A program made the translations under genes and the position numbers. Positions 5,917 to 5,970 of a stretch of 5,970 nt of DNA are shown here, one piece after another. The stretch spans positions 1 through 5,970 of the forward strand of contig JABDPQ010000727.1 in NCBI GenBank assembly GCA_013042695.1. The letters run 5' to 3'. The notes under the pieces are model-generated. The model was not told the DNA's origin. It saw only the letters and a list, made by a program, of their open reading frames with translations, and searched no databases. Position 1 is the first letter of the stretch, and the number at the start of each line of letters is the position of its first letter. The stretch is from Desulfobacterales bacterium (GTDB taxonomy: Bacteria > Desulfobacterota > Desulfobulbia > Desulfobulbales > Desulfocapsaceae).

Positions 5917-5970
5917 TCGTAACGCTCGTCTCAATTATCTCAAGATATTCGACTATAGCAAGTTTTGTTC
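5917..5970. other. Right edge, no feature seen
   Basis: The last 54 bases after the oxidoreductase stop show no hairpin with a T tract and no start of a new gene that I can support. Confidence 0.5.

Overview
The window looks like an ordinary chromosomal stretch of a moderately AT-rich Gram-negative bacterium. The Gram-negative call rests on an outer-membrane barrel protein ending in Phe, a lipoprotein with a lipobox, and a probable Tat-exported oxidoreductase. Several features point loosely to Desulfobacterota (Desulfobulbales-like) or a neighbouring proteobacterial group: a receiver protein with a C-terminal double-CxxC module, a Trm5-like methyltransferase, and a PyrC starting with the DMHLHLRE form. 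This placement is inference from family habits, not proof. I see no CRISPR array, intact insertion sequence, rRNA or tRNA.

Layout. At 1-99 there may be the 3' end of a rightward gene entering from the left. At 85-663 (minus) lies an orphan response regulator with a cysteine-rich tail. It diverges across a 186-bp promoter region from a rightward Trm5/TYW2-like class I SAM methyltransferase (850-1674). Next comes a decayed rightward fragment (about 1758-2025) that weakly resembles the C-terminus of a ZnuA/TroA-type metal-binding protein and appears frameshifted. It runs tail-to-tail into a leftward outer-membrane protein (2022-3371) of the MipA/OmpV group, whose C-terminal half recalls PagL-type lipid A deacylase barrels. 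A region of about 450 bp without a convincing gene follows. It holds a 14-bp perfect palindrome and a long terminator hairpin belonging to the next leftward gene, a 77-residue lipoprotein of unknown function (3818-4051).

The lipoprotein gene diverges from pyrC (dihydroorotase, 4172-5176). A small hairpin separates pyrC from a Tat-type molybdopterin-domain oxidoreductase (5260-5916).

The genes do not form an obvious operon. Each has its own orientation or an intergenic hairpin, and the functions (signalling, RNA or other methylation, envelope, pyrimidine synthesis, periplasmic redox) do not make one pathway. I do not see a clear new multi-gene system. The best leads are the archaeal-type methyltransferase in a bacterial setting, the composite outer-membrane protein, the small tyrosine-rich lipoprotein and the decayed metal-transport-like fragment.
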